A model generated the notes under the pieces. That model was not told where the DNA came from. It was given only the letters and a program-made list of their open reading frames with translations, and did not search any database. Shown here in pieces: positions 5,363 to 7,719 of a DNA stretch of 7,719 bases. Origin of the DNA: Deltaproteobacteria bacterium (GTDB taxonomy: Bacteria > Desulfobacterota > B13-G15); contig QMLA01000039.1 of NCBI GenBank assembly GCA_003646585.1, forward strand, positions 1-7,719, given 5' to 3'. The stretch's first letter is position 1; every line of letters starts with the position of its first letter. The position numbers and the translations under genes are program-made.

Positions 5363-6121
5363 ATGAGCGTAGAGGTTTTGAACGAGCTTAGGAGTCTCGG
5401 TCAGAAGTACATCGCTCTAAAGAAATTCGAACAATCTCTCGAAAGCAAGATCAGAAAGGGAATAGACGTTGACGATCTATACGAAAGCGTGACGTCTACT
5501 ATAGTAGAGATCCAAAGAATCGCAAGTAAGCTCGTAAAAGAAGAGCCTATATACGCAAACTGGTTACACTACGTTAAAGGAGTCGGAATATCGCATGCGT
5601 TGTCTCTCTACGGTTATATCGATTTCAATAAAGCGAAAACCGTTAGCTCGATCTGGACATACGGTGGATTAGTAAATACGGATACGTATTCGAGAGAGTT
5701 CAAAGGAGCGTTGATAAGAATCGGTATGTCGCTACTTGGAATCCGAAAGATCACTCCAGCAACGTATACGAGATACGAATTTCCGAGAGGTGGAAAATAC
5801 GCAAAGTATTTCGTTTACAGACGCAAAGAGGCAGATACGAAATATCCCGACTGGACAAATAAGCATCGCTTTTGGCATGCGATGAGAATGATGCTTAAGA
5901 TGTTCACCGCTCATTACTTCATCGTTTACAAGTGGCTATACGAGAAAGAAGCGTATATCCCATATCCGATAAAGCTTGTACTCGAAGGAAAGCTAAACAG
6001 TCACAAACACTTGTACTTACCATTCGTAGATACGTATCTTAATCTCGAATGGCTTACCGCTCTCGAAAACGAGTACATTAAGATCGGAGTCCAGACGAGA
6101 CGTGAACCCTTGACGCTATAA
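5363..6121 (+). CDS. HhH protein resembling the C-terminal domain of IS110-type transposases
   Basis: ATG 5363 has a GAGGTGA ribosome binding site and follows the TGA of the 5077 gene by 4 bp. The 252-residue protein starts with a helical, coiled-coil-like region (1-65). Next come the helix-hairpin-helix YVKGVGISHALSLYGYID (70-87), IWTYGGLV (97-104), KGALIRIGMSLL (114-125), and a helix rich in Lys/Arg and aromatics (RMMLKMFTAHYFIVYKWLY, 175-193). This order, an HhH with 'vkGVG...A..l', then 'YGGLV', then a helix ending in 'Y..W', recalls the Transposase_20 domain of IS110/IS1111 recombinases. The RuvC-like DEDD domain that precedes it in true IS110 enzymes is absent, so independent transposition is doubtful. 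I see no flanking inverted repeats. A structure-specific DNA-binding or recombination protein is the best guess. Confidence 0.68.
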   Translation: MSVEVLNELRSLGQKYIALKKFEQSLESKIRKGIDVDDLYESVTSTIVEIQRIASKLVKEEPIYANWLHYVKGVGISHALSLYGYIDFNKAKTVSSIWTYGGLVNTDTYSREFKGALIRIGMSLLGIRKITPATYTRYEFPRGGKYAKYFVYRRKEADTKYPDWTNKHRFWHAMRMMLKMFTAHYFIVYKWLYEKEAYIPYPIKLVLEGKLNSHKHLYLPFVDTYLNLEWLTALENEYIKIGVQTRREPLTL

Positions 6122-6150
6122 ACTTTTATTTTTTTACCGCTTAAGGTGAT
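6122..6150 (+). promoter_or_regulatory. T-rich terminator/promoter and ribosome binding site of the 6154 gene
   Basis: CTTTTATTTTTTT (6123-6135) directly follows the 5363 gene. It could both end that transcript and act as a TATA box about 26 bp before ATG 6154. GGTGAT at 6145-6150 is a ribosome binding site that favours ATG 6154 over the TTG at 6151. Confidence 0.5.
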
Positions 6151-6153
6151 TTG

Positions 6154-6588
6154 ATGACTGAGGAATGGATGAAAGCGGTTAATGAGATATTGCGTAAACA
6201 TAGGTTTCGAAAAGATAAAACGTTCGTAAGATTCAACGCTACGAAATATCCATATCCTACGATTTCGATTGTCGTATATTACGAGAGTAGAAAAGTTCTT
6301 GAGCGTCCTATTAGATATCTCGATGAGTTTATAGAAGATTTAAAGCGTGTCAAAGAAATTATCGATAGAGTTCGTGTGCAGTCAATGGTAGAAAAATCGG
6401 AAATTCAAACGGATAAGACACACGATTACGAATCCAATAACATATCGGATGAGACACATAATTACAAATCCAGTTCAATATCGGATAAGTCTCAATACAA
6501 TGAATCGCATTCCTTAACGGATGAGACGAACAGTAATAAATCGTCAACACTATCGAAAGATCGAAAGTTAAAAATACTTCGATCTTAA
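6154..6588 (+). CDS. Paralog of the 805 protein with a C-terminal tail of 12-residue repeats
   Basis: ATG 6154 gives 144 residues. The N-terminal domain (1-78) matches the 805 protein, with TKYPYPTISIVVY (30-42) and IRYLDEFIEDL (53-63). From about residue 79 the tail is polar, low-complexity and built of 12-residue repeats: QTDKTHDYESNN (85-96), ISDETHNYKSSS (97-108), ISDKSQYNESHS (109-120), LTDETNSNKSST (121-132), then a partial unit LSKD. The pattern is [IL][ST]D[EK][TS]xxxKSxx. The DNA encoding it is in 36-bp register with the consensus of the non-coding array at 4195-4981. The 805 paralog has an Arg/Ser tail instead, so tails have been swapped or rebuilt while the domain is kept. Function is unknown; it heads a cassette with a small membrane protein and an ATPase, and is probably that ATPase's partner. 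Confidence 0.78.
   Translation: MTEEWMKAVNEILRKHRFRKDKTFVRFNATKYPYPTISIVVYYESRKVLERPIRYLDEFIEDLKRVKEIIDRVRVQSMVEKSEIQTDKTHDYESNNISDETHNYKSSSISDKSQYNESHSLTDETNSNKSSTLSKDRKLKILRS
6394..6555 (+). repeat. 36-bp repeats of the array family inside a coding sequence
   Basis: Five units start at 6394 (AAATCG), 6430 (GAATCC), 6466 (AAATCC), 6502 (GAATCG) and 6538 (AAATCG), each exactly 36 bp apart. In every one the second box follows after 8 bases: AACG 6408, ATCG 6444, ATCG 6480, AACG 6516, ATCG 6552. AGNC follows after 4 more in the first four: AGAC 6416, AGAC 6452, AGTC 6488, AGAC 6524. The 6-8-4-4-4-10 layout is the same as in the non-coding array. The 4-base spacer is GATA or GATG here, which avoids the in-frame TAG common in the array. 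Confidence 0.85.
6557..6586. terminator. Inverted repeat over the stop codon of the 6154 gene
   Basis: AAGATCGAA (6557-6565) and TTCGATCTT (6578-6586) are perfect 9-bp arms around a 12-base loop that itself begins AGT and ends ACT. The right arm runs into the stop codon TAA, and TATTTTTAG follows (6590-6598). It could be a stem-loop terminator or a dyad binding site; archaeal termination usually needs only the T-tract. Confidence 0.4.
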
Positions 6589-6597
6589 CTATTTTTA

Positions 6598-6741
6598 GTG
6601 AACCAGTCAGAGTTTTACGACTGGTTAATATACGAAATCCATTTGCTAAACGAGATTATTCTCGTATCGATGGTTTTATTATTTGTCGCTTTCATTTTCG
6701 CTATAGTTATAAGCCTTCGTGTAATATATCGTAGTCGATGA
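6598..6741 (+). CDS. Small single-helix membrane protein (47 residues)
   Basis: GTG 6598 to TGA 6739-6741 encodes 47 residues. A polar, aromatic N-terminus (NQSEFYDWLIYEIH) is followed by one strongly hydrophobic segment at about 20-40 (IILVSMVLLFVAFIFAIVISL) and a basic end (RVIYRSR), fitting a single-pass protein with the basic end in the cytoplasm. The TGA overlaps the ATG of the ATPase gene (ATGA at 6738), good evidence that the frame is translated and coupled. The start is less sure: no ribosome binding site is seen before the GTG, and a hairpin (6601-6626) lies over the first codons. It fills what would otherwise be a 150-bp gap. Its presence beside the second ATPase parallels the 2737 membrane protein beside the first. 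Confidence 0.55.
   Translation: MNQSEFYDWLIYEIHLLNEIILVSMVLLFVAFIFAIVISLRVIYRSR
6601..6626. repeat. 8-bp stem-loop over the first codons of the 6598 gene
   Basis: AACCAGTC (6601-6608) and GACTGGTT (6619-6626) are perfectly complementary around a 10-base loop. It lies 14 bp after the inverted repeat at 6557-6586. On mRNA it could limit translation of the small membrane protein; on DNA it could be an operator. Confidence 0.4.
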
Positions 6742-7719
6742 GCGAAAAACTCGATATCGTTAACGAAATATCGAAAGAATTGATATACATTCGTAGATAC
6801 GTTCGTGATATTCCTTACTCGCTGATCGTAGCGTTCTATGATACGTTTAAAGACAAGCCAATAGACGAGCAAAAAGAACTACAGAAGAGACTCTACGATA
6901 TGTACAACCTATCGACAGATCAATCGCTATTAAACCTCGAAATATCCTTGAAAGGTTACGCTGAGATAATATTCAAACCAGAATCGTATATGATCGATCA
7001 GAGTGGTAGAGTAATGCTATTCACTAAAGGTGGAGTCGCATTAATCGGATCTGTCGATCTATTCGGGAACACACGTAGAGACATAGAGAACGTTATAGGA
7101 GAATGGATGTATGTCGAAGTATCGCATGGTAAACCGTTTATCGAGATTCCTAACGCAACGATAGAATACGTAGAACCGTTAACGCCAAAAGTTGACAGAG
7201 ATCGAGCTATAGAGCTACTCGATCGCTACGGTGTTACACCCTTCGAGCTGTTTTTGATTAGTCAAGGGTATAAACCTACGAAAGAAGTAAAGCGACTATT
7301 TCTACCGAGAATACTATCGTTATTCTACTACGATGGATTACCAATACATACGTTCCAGCTTTCGCAACCAGAAACGGGAAAGAGCCACTTCGCTATACGG
7401 TGTGAGTTCGCATTTAACTTTACGCATTTTACAGAGTTTCCATCACCAGCGAGGTTGATATTTGACGGTAGACTCGGAGCTAAAGGAGCGGTGTTCACAA
7501 GTAACGGAATTATAATCGATGAGATCGACAAGCTCGATAAAGTAAACTTTAAGAAGGCATATCAATCGCTAAATACGGGACTCGAAAACGGAGTCTGGAG
7601 AAGAGGAGTTCAAACGCAACATTGTATCGCATTAGAGGGTTACCGTTTCCTACCGTTCATACTTTTTGGAAACGTGAGTAACCAGTTAATCGATATCTAC
7701 ACTCAAACGAACAATAACC
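6738..7719 (+). CDS. AAA+ ATPase with BrxL/MCM-like motif layout, copy 2 (3' end beyond window)
   Basis: The frame opens at ATG 6738, overlapping the TGA of the membrane protein gene, and is still open after 327 codons at the window edge. It aligns with the 1248 ATPase along its whole visible length: ELIYIRRYV with ELVFIKNYV, EWMYVEVSH (122-130) with DWMYVEVTH, and PRILSLF (190-196) in both. Motifs are P-loop ETGKS (212-216), Walker B GIIIDEIDK (257-265, acids 261-262), LNTGLENGVWRRGV (278-291) and sensor-1 PFILFGNVSN (306-315). As in copy 1, the first Gly of the P-loop is missing. The two copies are well diverged at other positions, so the duplication is old or the copies came separately. 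A mixed ring of both proteins or two specialised helicases are possible. The C-terminal part and the arginine-finger region are outside the window. Confidence 0.8.
   Translation, partial: MSEKLDIVNEISKELIYIRRYVRDIPYSLIVAFYDTFKDKPIDEQKELQKRLYDMYNLSTDQSLLNLEISLKGYAEIIFKPESYMIDQSGRVMLFTKGGVALIGSVDLFGNTRRDIENVIGEWMYVEVSHGKPFIEIPNATIEYVEPLTPKVDRDRAIELLDRYGVTPFELFLISQGYKPTKEVKRLFLPRILSLFYYDGLPIHTFQLSQPETGKSHFAIRCEFAFNFTHFTEFPSPARLIFDGRLGAKGAVFTSNGIIIDEIDKLDKVNFKKAYQSLNTGLENGVWRRGVQTQHCIALEGYRFLPFILFGNVSNQLIDIYTQTNNN

Noticed and set aside
5363..6121. A complete IS110 insertion sequence
   Set aside because: The DEDD domain is missing and the gene sits in an operon with a normal ribosome binding site. 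No target duplication or end sequences were seen.
7328..7531. Minus-strand 67-residue ORF
   Set aside because: It lies wholly within the conserved AAA+ core of the second ATPase on the opposite strand.

Overview
The window looks like part of an archaeal virus or other extrachromosomal element, most plausibly from a thermophilic archaeon. All supported genes lie on the + strand and are tightly packed with short overlaps. Promoters are archaeal in type, with a TATA box about 25 bp before a start codon and almost no leader. Several internal genes have GGTG-type ribosome binding sites. Most proteins are small and unrecognised, as in archaeal viruses. No tRNA, rRNA, integrase or structural protein is recognised, so the host is not identified. 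The sequence is AT-rich, with very frequent TCGA/ATCGA words.

Layout: 1-466 holds the end of a GT4-like glycosyltransferase and an overlapping small ORF. 466-2898 holds a promoter, a small helical protein (505), a protein with an Arg/Ser-rich tail (805), an AAA+ ATPase with BrxL/MCM-like motif layout (1248) and a 53-residue membrane protein (2737). 2906-4215 is an operon of a zinc ribbon (2955), a Cas4-like PD-(D/E)XK nuclease (3155) and an ASCH-like protein (3880). 4195-4981 is non-coding and consists of about 22 degenerate repeats with a 36-bp period. 5040-6121 holds a promoter, a small protein (5077) and a helix-hairpin-helix protein resembling the C-terminal half of IS110-type transposases (5363). 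6122-7719 is a second, diverged copy of the small-protein plus ATPase cassette: a paralog of the 805 gene (6154), a 47-residue membrane protein (6598) and a paralogous ATPase cut off by the window end (6738).

Two observations stand out. First, the 787-bp non-coding stretch follows a strict grammar, AAAYCG-N8-AWCG-N4-AGNC-N10, repeated at 35-37 bp (once 39, once with an internal insertion). Second, the same grammar, with the same spacings, occurs about 1.4 kb downstream inside a gene: the C-terminal tail of the 6154 protein is built of 12-residue repeats whose DNA is in exact 36-bp register with that consensus. The non-coding copies usually carry TAG in the corresponding frame and the coding copies avoid it. 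This suggests one repeat family, perhaps recognised as DNA or RNA, that occurs both as a free array and domesticated in a reading frame.

The genes probably serve genome replication or processing: two ATPases with paired small partners, a Cas4-like nuclease and an HhH protein next to the array. How they work together is inference.
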